From assembly GCA_010015655.1 (NCBI GenBank), contig ML976663.1, positions 277,617 to 341,616 of the forward strand: a stretch of DNA of 64,000 nucleotides. The letters are read 5' to 3'. This document shows, in pieces, positions 46,692 through 56,623 of the stretch. A program made the position numbers and the translations under genes. Source of the DNA: Bimuria novae-zelandiae CBS 107.79. Its lineage: Eukaryota > Ascomycota > Dothideomycetes > Pleosporales > Didymosphaeriaceae. Every line of letters starts with the position of its first letter. Within the stretch, counting starts at the first letter, position 1. The notes below the pieces were generated by a model that did not search any database, had not been told where the DNA came from, and worked only from the letters and a program-made list of their open reading frames with translations.

Positions 46692-48567
46692 ATGGATCCA
46701 ATCAAGGCAGCAATTACAGCAATCGAATCGCAAGAGCCAGGAGCATCTTTTTCATATAGAAAAATTGCAAAAGAATATGGTGTTGCACTTTCTACATTGA
46801 CGCGCCGGCACCAAGGCGTCACGCAGGCGCGTGCAGATACCGACTCTACACGTCGAAATCTCAGCCCACAGCAAGAATCAGAGCTCCTACGATATATTAG
46901 AGGCCTTACTGAACGTGGCCTTCCTCCTACACGGCAAATGATACAAAGCTTTGCCTCTACTATAGCCAAAAAGGAGGTTAGCTTATCATGGGTTGATCGC
47001 TTTGTGAGGCGCCACCCTGAATCCTTGATATCACGATGGACGACCGGCATCGACAGCAATCGCCATAAAGCTGATTCCCTAGGCAAATATGAGGACTACT
47101 TTCAGCTTCTACAGCAAAAGATTGGCCAGTATCAGATCGAGACTCAGCATATATACAATATGGACGAAAAAGGCTGCCTGCTCGGCATCACCTCCCGCTC
47201 AAAGAGGATCTTTGATAGACCTCTGTACGAGAGCAAGGCAGTAAGGCAAGCTATTCAGGATGGTAGCCGTGAATGGATATCGATCATCGCTTGCATATGC
47301 GCCGACGGATCTGCCCTAGATCCAGCTCTAATCTATCAGGCCACCTCTACAGATATACAATCAAGTTGGATAGAGGACCTTAACCCTCAACATCATCAAG
47401 TCTTTATCACCGTATCAGAATCTGGCTGGACGAACAATCAGATAGGCCTTGCATGGCTTCAACAGGTGTTTAATCGCCTTACAAAGTCAAAAGCTGGACG
47501 ATCATATCGACTATTAATCCTCGATGGCCATGGATCTCACGTTACTATGGATTTTATCGACTTTTGCGATCGTAATAAGATCCTGTTAGCTATCTATCCA
47601 CCACATTCGACCCATACGCTGCAGCCTCTAGATGTCTGCATGTTCAAGCCTCTATCAACAGCATATTCAAACGAGCTATCAGCCTTCTTACAAGATAGCC
47701 TAGAAATAGCCTCTATTACTAAAAGGGACTTCTTTAGCTTATTCTAGAAGGCCTAGGTTAGTACTATAAGGCAGCTATTAATACTCCGGGCCTTTAAGGC
47801 TACTAGCCTATCACCTCTACATCCAGAAGTTATCCTTAAGCGGTTTAACAACAATTACGTACCTAAGCAAGAATCACGAGAAAGCTTAATCTTAGTACTT
47901 AGCGCATTAGATTAGAGGAAAATCAATAGGCTTCTAAAAGCTTATATTAATGTAGGGGCTAGTAATGTGGCTAAAAAGCTAAGTTGAACTGTACACTCAA
48001 TCTCTGCACGAGCATAGCTTGCAGAGCATGAAAATCAGGGCCTACGGAAGGCCCTAACCATCCAAAAGAAACGCTTAAAGCAAGACAGGCCTCTACCTTT
48101 TAATTAGCCTTATAAGGATTAAGGGGGATCTATTTTCGTGTTACCCTATCGCGTTCAGCGGGCACGTAATCGTCTACACGAAAAAGATACTAAAGCGCAG
48201 CAACTACAGCTTCAAAAACGTAAGCAAGCAGAGGCACGTTAGGCTAGCTAGTAGCTTAAAATAAGGCTACTCTAAGAGAGGCGTGTTACTTAAGTAGCTG
48301 CTAGAGATGCACGCGCAAAGCAGAAGGCTAATAAGGCTATAGAGCAACGCCTTAAGTAACAAGCCCGCAAGGCACAAAGTCAACTTTAAAAATAGATTAA
48401 AATATCTAAATTAGTAAACAAGAAGGCTTTAAAGCCTCCTAGCAAGCCTACTAAGAAAAAACAGCCTCAGCGTGAGGCTATAGATATTAATGAGGCCTCA
48501 TCTATTGCATCCGCCTCACAGTCGCGCAGAGGCCGAATCATCAGAACACCAAGTAGATATCGATAAT
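46692..48567 (+). pseudogene. Pogo transposase, catalytic half intact, C-terminus truncated by RIP
   Basis: From the ATG at 46692 an open frame of 351 codons runs to TAG at 47745-47747. It includes an N-terminal helix-turn-helix, a CENP-B-type DNA-binding region (LSPQQESELLRYIRGL at about 58-72), and the complete catalytic set Asp158 (YNMDEKG), Asp278 (LILDGHGSH) and Asp314 (LQPLDVCMF). Beyond the stop the same frame continues about 270 codons with many TAG/TAA, through a Lys/Arg/Gln-rich region to about 48567. The intact part holds DNA-binding and catalytic domains, so a truncated product could be made. Activity is unproven. Confidence 0.88.
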
Positions 48568-48681
48568 CTAAGTAGCTAGCAATTATCTACAGGCCTCAGA
48601 GACCCCAAATCCAGAAAATCTCGTGATAATATTAATTGTGGGTGGCTCAGCAGCTTCATGTTGCTGGCCGAGCGATCTTGT

Positions 48682-48728
48682 TGGGGTGTTGCATTGACTG
48701 ACGTGTTGCACTGACTGCCGAGGCACAG
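48682..48728 (-). repeat. Right TIR of the pogo element
   Basis: Reverse complement of 46603-46649 with one difference near the tip. Confidence 0.93.
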
Positions 48729-48750
48729 TACCGGTAGCGGCTTCGGAGAA

Positions 48751-48797
48751 GAGTCACACCCCCGAACTTTACACCTCCTCTCATACCTTTTGACTCA
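48751..48797 (-). promoter_or_regulatory. Two Gcn4/CPC1-type sites displaced from HIS5
   Basis: GAGTCA at 48751-48756 (TGACTC on the HIS5 strand) and TGACTCA at 48791-48797. With the 2.1-kb pogo element removed, they would lie about 115 and 155 bp upstream of the HIS5 start codon, the usual place for general amino-acid control elements. They now lie about 2.25-2.3 kb away. Motif presence is direct; function is inferred from known control of histidine genes. Confidence 0.6.
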
Positions 48798-49747
48798 CAA
48801 AGAAAAATCTAAATCAATTAGACATCCTGTCTAGACCCTAGTCCGAAAGTTGATAATGGTATCGAATTGGCGATACTGCAAGAGATATTTCCATAAGCCC
48901 AGCGCTGTCGCTCCGCGATGTAGCGGTACACTACATACCATAGATCAAGACGAGAAGGTATCTCCATTGCTGAGGTACATACCCAGCTACATTAACAAGC
49001 TTTAGTACATCTTGTTTTCGCTGCGCGGCCTTCAAGACACGACTTACTGTTGCGAATATGATCCGTACCTTGCAAAGGTCGCGCGCTTTTTCTGCATCCC
49101 CTTTGCGCGTCCCATGGATCCAACCCACGCTATCACCTTAACGCCAGAACCTCGTCGAATCGCCAACTACCACTACGCGGGTGCCTAGGCGCACGTGCGA
49201 TGACTGCCTGGAGAACGATACTTTGTAAGATTAGATCTATGTTGTTGCTTTGTAGTGGTATCTTGCCTGGGAGCATAGAAATTACGTACGGTGCTTCAAC
49301 AGACTTGCCAACAATCAATTCAATCAGCTCTCCAAAAGTCGCCGCTAACCCAATAGAGCAGGGTTTAAGTCTATATAGGGAATTATCTAACCTAAATTGG
49401 TAACCAATCAGTTCAATCTTCACCTCGTAAGCCCCACTTAATTGATTGTTGGCCAGCCTGGGTGCTTCACTTGGGACCATCAACATCCCACGCCGTAGAT
49501 AACGTGGACCCTCAAGACGTTGATGCAGCTATAATAACAATCGCATACCGGTACTTTTGGTAGGTCCTTCCGATCGTCAGTGCTACTCCGGAACTCATTC
49601 CGGAACGCTATCTAAAAAATTGTTAGCCTTGTCGTATCTTGGGTCTTCGTCCTGAAGATCCTTCGTCGAAATCTTGCCATATAAGTTGCCGGATATCCGC
49701 TCCTGGGGGGAAACTTGAACCTCGTTCTTCATCGTCCATACCTCATA
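48798..49747. other. Intergenic region with one unassigned ORF
   Basis: About 950 bp. The only notable frame is a 117-codon minus-strand ORF at 49133-49486 starting at an ATG (MLMVPSEAPRLANNQLSG). It is not recognised and could be a gene remnant. A TATAGG-containing AT patch lies near 49370. Confidence 0.4.
49133..49486 (-). CDS. Unrecognised 117-residue ORF, possibly a gene fragment
   Basis: The codon pattern looks more protein-like than neighbouring frames (LANNQLSGAYEVKIELIGY, then FGELIELIVGKSVEAPYVIS). There is no signal peptide and no known domain. It may be the remaining exon of a decayed gene; no splice partner was found upstream. Confidence 0.25.
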   Translation of the reverse strand: MLMVPSEAPRLANNQLSGAYEVKIELIGYQFRLDNSLYRLKPCSIGLAATFGELIELIVGKSVEAPYVISMLPGKIPLQSNNIDLILQSIVLQAVIARAPRHPRSGSWRFDEVLALR

Positions 49748-50836
49748 ATGTTGCCCAGAACACTGCCAACAACAGCGGCCCTGTGGTTAGGCGTATCCAG
49801 CACACTTGGCTTTGCCTACCCAAACAATGGATATCCGAATGCAACCGTGCAACTCCAGCACTTGCCTGCGGAAGCTGCCAAAGCACTCGGTACGATGATC
49901 GAAAAGAATGCCAACTAAAGCAACTATGCGGTCTTCGACATGGACAACACATCCTATCGATACGATGTCGAAGAATCTTTGCTTCCATTTCTGGATAACC
50001 GAGGCATTCTGACACGCGATAAGCTGGATCCGAGCCTGAAATTGATCGAATTCAAAGACACTGCCAATTATACCGAATCACTATACAGATACTACCTCCG
50101 CCTATGCGAAATCGACGATTTTATCTGCTATCCATGGGCAGCACAAGTGTGGACTGGCCTCTCTTTGCGCGAGCTGAAAGGCTACGTCGACGAGCTGATG
50201 GCCCTCAACACCGCGATTCCCGTCACATACTGGGACGACGATGAAATCGTTCAAGATAGCGTCAGCCCGCCAAAAATATTCCGCGGCCAGGTTGAACTAT
50301 ACAACGCGTTGATGAACCACGGAATCGACGTCTACGTCATCAGCGCATCGCACGAAGAGATCGTTCGAATGGTAGCAAGCGATCCGAAGTATGGGTTCAA
50401 CTTGCCACCGCAGAATGTAATCGGCGTCACCACCATGCTCAAGAACACGACCTCCGGCGCTCTCACCAATGCGCGAAAACAGATCGCGGAAGGCACGTAC
50501 AACGCCTCGGTGAACCTGGACCTAGTCATGGGAACATACCTATGGACGCCGGCAACGTGGTATGCAGGCAAGTGGGCAGCTATCCTGACCTACATCGATC
50601 AGTGGAAGAGGCCAATCTTGGCAGCGGGAGATACGCCAGGCAGCGATACGTATATGCATTTCCAAGGCGTTGATGTTGAAAAGGGTGGTATACACTTGTG
50701 GATTAATCGGAAAGAGGATTCCTACAAAAAGTTGCAGCAGTTGATTCAGGAAAATGCTGAAGGGCAGAAGGAGAACGGGTTCGAAGTGACGGCAGACAAG
50801 AATTGGGTTATCGTGAAACCGGAAGATATTCTATGA
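49748..50836 (+). pseudogene. Secreted HAD-superfamily phosphatase broken by one in-frame TAA
   Basis: The frame from the ATG at 49748 to the stop at 50836 is 362 codons with a single TAA at 49916-49918 (codon 57). The N-terminus MLPRTLPTTAALWLGVSSTLGFA looks like a signal peptide. Just after the stop comes NYAVFDMDNTSYRYD, the HAD motif I with nucleophile Asp64 and Asp66, then YPWAAQVW, VYVISASHEEIVR (motif II region), GKWAAILTYID and AAGDTPGSD (motif IV). Relatives act as secreted phosphatases, such as phosphorylcholine-phosphatase-like enzymes. No plausible intron removes the TAA. A CAA-to-TAA change at a CpA site is the simplest cause. The downstream ATG at 49940 would start after the nucleophile, so no active product is expected. 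Confidence 0.82.
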
Positions 50837-51180
50837 TGATGTATAATATAGAGAATAATGTTTGAATGTTGTCATGAGCGACATGGGCGCCTATTACTCG
50901 CCTTTTTGTTGACACTAAGACGTCCCGGGACTACGCCGCAAGTCAGTACCTATCTTCTCAAGCCACACGTCCGCTCGGCTGTGTCAAACCGCACCATCAC
51001 CACACCACGTTCTGGAAAGCCGTTGCTACGATAGCCCAATATTTACCTGCACGCTGCCGTCCTCTTGCAGCGTCGCTCTTAAGGTTTCCGTGGTGCTGTG
51101 GTCACTGAGCGCCTTCACCTTGATTGGCTACCGCACGTGCGGTACGGAGAATAACCTCGCCCACCAGTCAACCACCCATT
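50837..51180. other. Intergenic interval
   Basis: About 340 bp, GC-rich, no gene seen. It holds the 3' end of the phosphatase locus and possibly a promoter for the decayed gene downstream. Confidence 0.5.
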
Positions 51181-51950
51181 ATGGCGGACTACAAAAGTCA
51201 AGATATAGTCGCTACCCGTGAAATACTGGAAAGATACCCCGATTCAAAATGGGGTTTCGTCATCTACCGTTGCACCTACGACGACGACGACAATGAAATG
51301 GGCTTGGAAGGCAACATACCTAGTGGCCACGCGATGGCACATGTGCCTCACGCAACCGATCCAAGCAACATCCATGTCGTCGTATCTCATGCATCGAACT
51401 GACGGCGTTAGACACTTTATCAGTGAAGTTCTTCCGACGCTTGACGATAATTCGACTTCGCGCCGCCTTGCGTTCATAGCCGTCACTGAAGTGGAACTCA
51501 CTCGGATCCTTTCCAAGGCGCCTCCCGTCGAAGAGTTTGATACCTACGATAGAGCGTGGGTTGGATTTATATCTGCCGACGAGAGGGAGGGCCACATGCT
51601 GGCAGGAGTGTCGTATCTGGTCCCGAGGATTTACACGCTACTGGACGCGTGCGGGTAGGATAATGTGGGCGCCGAACGTGACGAGGACTGCAATGTCGCG
51701 TGTCCGTGAGGTCAGGTTGGATAGCTCAAGGTATGGGAATGGGACTGAAACTTTCTTGCAGACGGTTTATATTGTTTTCGACTCATTGAAACCTCGCGGA
51801 CACGTTCTGATGCTCTACCGCTGGTACGCCGCTCTTCTGCTCCTAACGGAACGCCTGAATCCAACATCTGGATCGAATACAAAGCCTGCCTTCCAATCCT
51901 CAAAATCCTTAAAAAGAGTGCTGAGTGCACTACTCCGGTGTCTCTACTAG
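51181..51950 (+). pseudogene. Decayed gene with frame changes, unknown family
   Basis: An ATG at 51181 opens MADYKSQDIVATREILERYP then KWGFVIYRCTYDDDD in one frame. Protein-like sequence then jumps to a second frame (RHFISEVLPTLDDNS, EFDTYDRAWVGFISADE, SYLVPRIYTLLDACG, stop at 51658). Later fragments such as SNIWIEYKA appear in yet another frame. The WGFVIYR-TY start and the order of pieces look like a lineage-specific fungal protein family of unknown function. At least two frame breaks exist that ordinary introns do not explain. Confidence 0.5.
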
Positions 51951-52365
51951 ACTGCCTTCTTCATCATACTATTAAAACTTTTAGAGGGCTTGTCGAGCAG
52001 AATGCAGGGGTTCCATCACGACACTTCCTTCTGAAGACCAGCGCTCAAGGGTCAAAATGTCGGGCCCCAACAGTGTGCACTACTATAGATCCGCTTAATA
52101 ATTTTATTTTTCCCGTCCCTAGGACCTGCACTCATAACCCGCATATTTACCAGTGCTTTGGTGCAAAGTCACGACCCAGCTAATCTAGCCCAATCAAATG
52201 CGCCCACAGACAGCGGAACACCCCACATACCTTCAGCTTGGAATATTTCACCCTCAATTCCCAATAGTCCCACTTTCGCATGTTCTTAGGCATGTTTCCG
52301 TGCTGCTCAACCTATGTAATGGGTATATATATTTAAAAATAAAAAACATATTCATCAAAAAACAA
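51951..52365. other. Intergenic interval before the tRNA gene
   Basis: No gene recognised. AT-rich just before the tRNA (TATATATATTTAAAAATAAA at 52325-52344). Confidence 0.5.
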
Positions 52366-52444
52366 TCCAATGTGGTCTAGTGGCTAGGATTTGCCGCTCT
52401 CAAGAAGTGCCGGCAAGGCCGGGGTTCGATTCCCCGCATTGGAA
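52366..52444 (+). tRNA. tRNA-Glu (anticodon CTC) with a 7-nt intron
   Basis: The acceptor stem TCCAATG pairs with CATTGGA (52437-52443), followed by the discriminator A. The A box TGGTCTAGTGG and B box GGTTCGATTCC are canonical, and the D-arm GTCTAGTGGCTAGGAT is that of eukaryotic tRNA-Glu. The anticodon stem TGCCG/CGGCA encloses the loop C-T-CTC-A, an insert AGAAGTG, and C, so the anticodon is CTC with a short intron directly after position 37. The T-stem CGGGG/CCCCG is complete. The Tc1/mariner element lies about 200 bp downstream. Confidence 0.92.
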
Positions 52445-52640
52445 TCCTGTTCCTGTTCACGATACGTCCCTGCATCGCTACAGGAACTTCGCTATTTTTG
52501 CAGACGTTGGCGAAGCGTTGTTTCGCGGTGATGATGATAGAATTACAGAACTGAAGAGCAACAACTCCGTTTAGCGTGATGAATACCTAACAAGTCAACG
52601 GACGTGCGCGCCTAGACCTCTCCAACATTGAACGTCTATA

Positions 52641-52677
52641 CAATGGGTGGAAAAAAGTGGACTATCGCTCACGTGAA
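52641..52677 (+). repeat. Left TIR of the Tc1/mariner element
   Basis: 37 bp, CAATGGGTGG to CACGTGAA, identical to the reverse complement of 54384-54420. Confidence 0.92.
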
Positions 52678-52799
52678 CTGCCAAGGCGCTAGTTATCTTA
52701 TCAATAAGGGCACTTGGTCCGTGCCTCAGCTCCAAACTGAACACCAGGACTCTATCACCACCTCGTATATAGCGATTTTTTTCGCCAACAACACCCATT

Positions 52800-54340
52800 A
52801 TGCCACCTCAACGCACTAGCGGCCGCCCGAACGACTCTCGCAACCTTACAGAGGCTTAGAAAGGTGCTATCGTAGCCCTACGCAAGCTCTCGAACACTGA
52901 ATACGCCTATATCGCTGGCGCGATGGGTTTGAGCATCTTAACACCACAGAAAGTCTTTAAGAAGGTTAAAAAGGCTTGTGCGAAGGCCTCGCTTAACCCA
53001 TCGCTTAATAATTTGCTAGCTATAGTCCATGCTACCCGTACCGGTCCCCCTAGAGCTAAACCTAAGGTACGCAACGGCAGCAAGCTTAGTGCTTAAATAC
53101 GTAATGCTATTATATAATTTAGCACTTATAATATTAAAGAATTAACCCGCCACGTCCTCTAAGAGGTTAGGATTACAGTAAGCCGTCCTATACTAGTTAA
53201 AATTGCTCACGAGCACCGCGATCACGACCACACCTACGCTATTATACAAGGTGTACGCCTAAAGAAGCCTGAGCTTAACAACAACGATATACGTAACCAA
53301 GAGCGCTATATTACCTAGATCCTTACTATACACAAGCGCTTTGCTCCTAAGCTTATATTTATTTGCTACGACGAAACTAGCAAATTAATTAGAGGTAGGA
53401 ATCTTCGCGGAGGCAAGCAGTACGTTTAGAGGGCACGTAGCGCTTTAGCTAATAAATACGCCCTCCCGTATCGCCTACCCTCTTTTAGCCTTATAATCTG
53501 CGCTACTACGTCTACTAATACTACTATTCGCAGTCTAAAACGCCCATGTTTAGTATAGGTAGTAAAGGAGGAGGAGAATCGCGAGAAGACACTTAAGCGC
53601 GTACGTAAAGCTAATAAGAGGGCTCGCAAATTAATTAATAATAAAAGGGTCCGTATAAACGTTGCTAGCACCTAGGAGGAGCGCGCTCTTAGTAAGATTA
53701 ATTATAATATCCTTTACTATAATAAGGCTGCTAAGGCTGCTAATTAAGCTACTAGCAAGAAGGGAGGAGCCCTTTAGGCTAGTTATAAAAACCCTATTAC
53801 TCCTAATAAGTTCTTTAAATACGAGGACTTTATATACAAAAGTAAGAAGGGCATGAACAGGATCTAGTACGCTAAACGGGTGCTTAAGGACATTATTTTT
53901 CCCTACTACGAAGCTATACGCGCTAATAACCCCTATGCTTAGGTGTTCTTAGTGTAAGATAACGTCTACCTCTATAGCCTAGGGCTCTAATATTACACAC
54001 CTAAAATTAAAGAGAAGGACATACGCTTCGCTCTACACTCCCCTAACTTACCTAATTTACACCTAATTAAGCGCTATTTTAGCAGGCTTAAGGGTTTCTT
54101 AGAAGACTATAAAGTAAAGAGCGCGTTAAAATAAGCTAAAAACGATGCGGTAGCATTCGTACAATCTATTTAGCAAGAAGATAAGACGATAAGGCAATAT
54201 ATAGCTTATTAACTCTATCCTAATCACTTTCGTGATGTGGCTAAAGCTTGTGAAAAAGCTAATTATAATAATAACTTTATGGCATAATTTAAATACCTTT
54301 ACATCTAGTATATTGCTACTTAAAAGCTACTTTGATGGTA
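52800..54340 (+). pseudogene. RIP-broken Tc1/mariner transposase
   Basis: The frame starts at the ATG 52800 (MPPQRTSGRPNDSRNLTEA). It passes a helix-turn-helix region and the first catalytic aspartate in FICYDETSKL (about 53350-53380), then DNVYLYSLGL (second Asp, about 53958) and HSPNLPNLHLIKRYF (third acidic region, altered). Stops are TAG/TAA throughout. The spacing is that of DDE_3 family transposases. Confidence 0.85.
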
Positions 54341-54383
54341 AATTCACGATGTAGCTGAAATTTTCGGTGTTCAGCCAAGGAAT

Positions 54384-54420
54384 TTCACGTGAGCGATAGT
54401 CCACTTTTTTCCACCCATTG
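54384..54420 (-). repeat. Right TIR of the Tc1/mariner element
   Basis: Perfect reverse complement of the left TIR. Confidence 0.92.
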
Positions 54421-54422
54421 TA

Positions 54423-54895
54423 AGCCTAGATAACTATGCCAAATATTTTTGTTATTATTGCTAATGGCGGGCAAATACTCAAGCACGCAAAACGCATCCC
54501 ACGATTTCGCAATCGACCGCGCAATACTACGCCGCGCTCAGCGTCCCGTTTCACGTCTCACGCTCAAACAGCGCTGACGCCTTGTGTGCGCGCCCCAGGA
54601 TCGCGCAGTAGCCTTACCGCCCAGCGGAGATGACGCAGTAAGATCGCTTGCGAAGGCTGGGCCTGGGCTAAGCGCGTACCTGCAGCATTCAAATACGTGA
54701 GATCTGCAATTTCCGCGTGCCGAGTATGGCATATGGGCTGGTAGACGGATTTATTGGATTTGAGGTCAAAGAAGAGAAATGGGGTGGTGCTGACGGGAGG
54801 CGGAAATCACATACGAGCGGCGAAGGAAGTGCATGAGGTGGATATGCTAGGTTTGGTGGATGAATACGCAGAATAAATATATTGAGAGGGGTATC
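54423..54895. other. Interval with a possible broken short gene
   Basis: From an ATG at 54464 the plus strand reads MAGKYSSTQNASHDFAIDRA and further protein-like sequence to a TGA at 54575-54577. In the same frame RLVCAPQDRAVALPPS and AKAGPGLSAYLQHSNT follow, ending at a GTGAGA donor. A last fragment GGGNHIRAAKEVHEVDML reads in another frame near 54790-54850. This could be the remains of a small gene beside the mariner insertion. No family recognised. Confidence 0.3.
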
Positions 54896-56623
54896 TTATT
54901 CTTCTAGCAGGTCCATGACTAGCTGAGGGATCACATCCACGCCCTCGGCCTTAATGGCACTCACAGGGACTGCCTGGATGTTTTGTTTCCACGCGTTTGC
55001 GCGGCCGCTGGGATGCGGTTCCCCGCCCTTATTTACGCCGTCTAGATACTGGTGGAGTCGGTGGTAGTTCTCTTGCGTCTCTGACAAGTCGGCCTTTGTG
55101 GCGATGACGAACCATGGCTTCGCTGAGATGGGCGTGGTCGGGATGAACTCTAGAGGCTCCAGCGACGTGTCGAAGTCTGGCGCGTCGATCATATCTGATG
55201 GATCGCTGGGCGTGGCACTACTCCTCTTAGCTCTGTATGTGACCATGCGGCGCTCCGTCTCAGCGTTTTGTTCTTTGCCCCTCATCGTCTCGTACTCGGA
55301 GACTTCGCGCCAAAGCAACTTTAGAGCTTGCACCGCGTCGCCAGCAGACAAGTCGATGACGAACGCAAGGACTGCCGCTCTTTCCACATGTCGTAGGAAA
55401 CCGAGACCCAAGCCTTTGTCAAGGTGCGCGTCTTCGATCAATCCTGGAACGTCAGCGATTGTGAAATTGTCACGTATTGCGCCGTCTCTTCCTCTCTTGA
55501 TGACTTTTGGTCGTCCCTTGTGGTCGTCTAGTACCACAGTGCCTACATTTGGCTGCAGCGTCGTGAAAGCCCAATTGCCAATACGAGCTCTACTGTTGCT
55601 CAATGCGCGTAGCAGCGTGCTCTTCCCGGCGTTCGGCAAGCCTACAAGCGCGAGATCTGCCAAGATCTTCAGTTCTAGCTGCAGCGCCATCTTCATCCCT
55701 GGGTCGCCTCTTGTCGCCATCATTGGCCGATATATGTTGGGCGTGACGAAGTGGGGGTTGCCCAGCCCACCCATCGCGCCTGCTGCGAGCAACATGGGTG
55801 TCTCCATATGCTTGTCTAAGTCAAGCCATATAGGCGCTTGCGGTTGAAGCGCTGCGAGATGGGACTTTCGCGGCGGTGGTAGGGGCGGAAAAGTGAGTCG
55901 ATTGAGTTCGGAAGGCACCATTCCCGGAAACACCAGCCATTTGTCCTTTCTGTAGACGCCGCTCTCTGCCTCCTCCTCGACGTTTTCTTCGGCTTTTGGC
56001 TTCCGCCGGCGCATTCTTTGTCTCCGCTCGCGTTCGCTTTCGAATCGATTCTGCTCCTCAATCTCGTCTGCGATCGGATCGAAGCGCTGTATCTCGCGCA
56101 CAATGGTGCCTACGGGCACGGTGATGAGCACATCCGCGCCGCGCTCTCCGCCCTTCACTTTTCCTTGGCCGTTCTTGCCTCTTCCACCCTTCATGAGCCG
56201 CCGCCTGGCAAGCTTGTGCAGCGACGTCTCGCCACGCACCGCCTGGATGTATACATTCCCTCCGCTGCCGCCGTCTCCCCCATTGGCAGGCCCTTCCTCG
56301 ATATATTTCTCACGCAAGAACGAGACACAGCCGTGCCCGCCAGCACCGGCTTCGACCGTCAGGATGCATCGATCGGCGAAGGGTGTGATGGTGTAATTGT
56401 CCGGCGTCGGGTTGAGATGGGACGGTTGGGTGTGGAGCGAGTCGGAATGAGAGTTCGCACTCTCTGTGGCAGTAGAATTACATCTTGCTAGGGGCACCCG
56501 TCTACTGACGAGAAACCGGCGGGCAATGGAGAGCGCACAGGCTTCAGACAGCGAGGGATATAGGAAAGGCGTCAAGGTGCTGCCGAGGCAGAATTGCCTG
56601 ATGGAGGGTCTCGCCAGCGGCAT
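54896..56623 (-). CDS. MTG2: Mitochondrial Obg-family GTPase
   Basis: Minus-strand frame of 575 residues from the ATG at 56623 (the open frame extends upstream without another ATG). The first 50 residues are rich in Arg, Ser and Leu and free of acids near the start, like a mitochondrial presequence. The Obg fold starts at about residue 82 (FADRCILTVEAGAGGHG) with Gly-rich repeats (NGGDGGSGGNVY, GRGKNGQGKVKGGERGAD). The G domain has GLPNAGKST (G1, about 327-335), DVPGLIE (G3) and ATKADL (G4). Two insertions, a charged one near 180-215 and one between G3 and G4, lengthen it relative to bacterial Obg. Family members assist assembly of the large mitochondrial ribosomal subunit. Confidence 0.9.
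   Translation of the reverse strand: MPLARPSIRQFCLGSTLTPFLYPSLSEACALSIARRFLVSRRVPLARCNSTATESANSHSDSLHTQPSHLNPTPDNYTITPFADRCILTVEAGAGGHGCVSFLREKYIEEGPANGGDGGSGGNVYIQAVRGETSLHKLARRRLMKGGRGKNGQGKVKGGERGADVLITVPVGTIVREIQRFDPIADEIEEQNRFESERERRQRMRRRKPKAEENVEEEAESGVYRKDKWLVFPGMVPSELNRLTFPPLPPPRKSHLAALQPQAPIWLDLDKHMETPMLLAAGAMGGLGNPHFVTPNIYRPMMATRGDPGMKMALQLELKILADLALVGLPNAGKSTLLRALSNSRARIGNWAFTTLQPNVGTVVLDDHKGRPKVIKRGRDGAIRDNFTIADVPGLIEDAHLDKGLGLGFLRHVERAAVLAFVIDLSAGDAVQALKLLWREVSEYETMRGKEQNAETERRMVTYRAKRSSATPSDPSDMIDAPDFDTSLEPLEFIPTTPISAKPWFVIATKADLSETQENYHRLHQYLDGVNKGGEPHPSGRANAWKQNIQAVPVSAIKAEGVDVIPQLVMDLLEE

Larger units (their letters stand above)
46603..48728 (+). mobile_element. Pogo-type DNA transposon inserted in the HIS5 promoter
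   Basis: 2126 bp between TA dinucleotides (46601-46602, 48729-48730). TIRs of 47 bp (46603-46649, 48682-48728) are identical except for base 2. Each TIR contains two tandem copies, 17 bp apart, of CAGTCARTGCAACAC. The transposase gene points away from HIS5. The 5' half is nearly free of RIP, the 3' half is strongly affected. Confidence 0.93.
52641..54420 (+). mobile_element. Tc1/mariner DNA transposon, RIP-inactivated
   Basis: 1780 bp with perfect 37-bp TIRs (52641-52677, 54384-54420) starting CAATGGGTGG, flanked by TA on both sides (52639-52640, 54421-54422). Just inside the TIRs the sequence diverges. It is about 200 bp downstream of the tRNA gene. Confidence 0.92.

Noticed and set aside
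49880..49930. A short intron removing the TAA in the phosphatase gene
   Set aside because: The only GT before the TAA with a following AG would give an intron of about 31 bp or less, below the sizes seen elsewhere in this window (47-77 bp).
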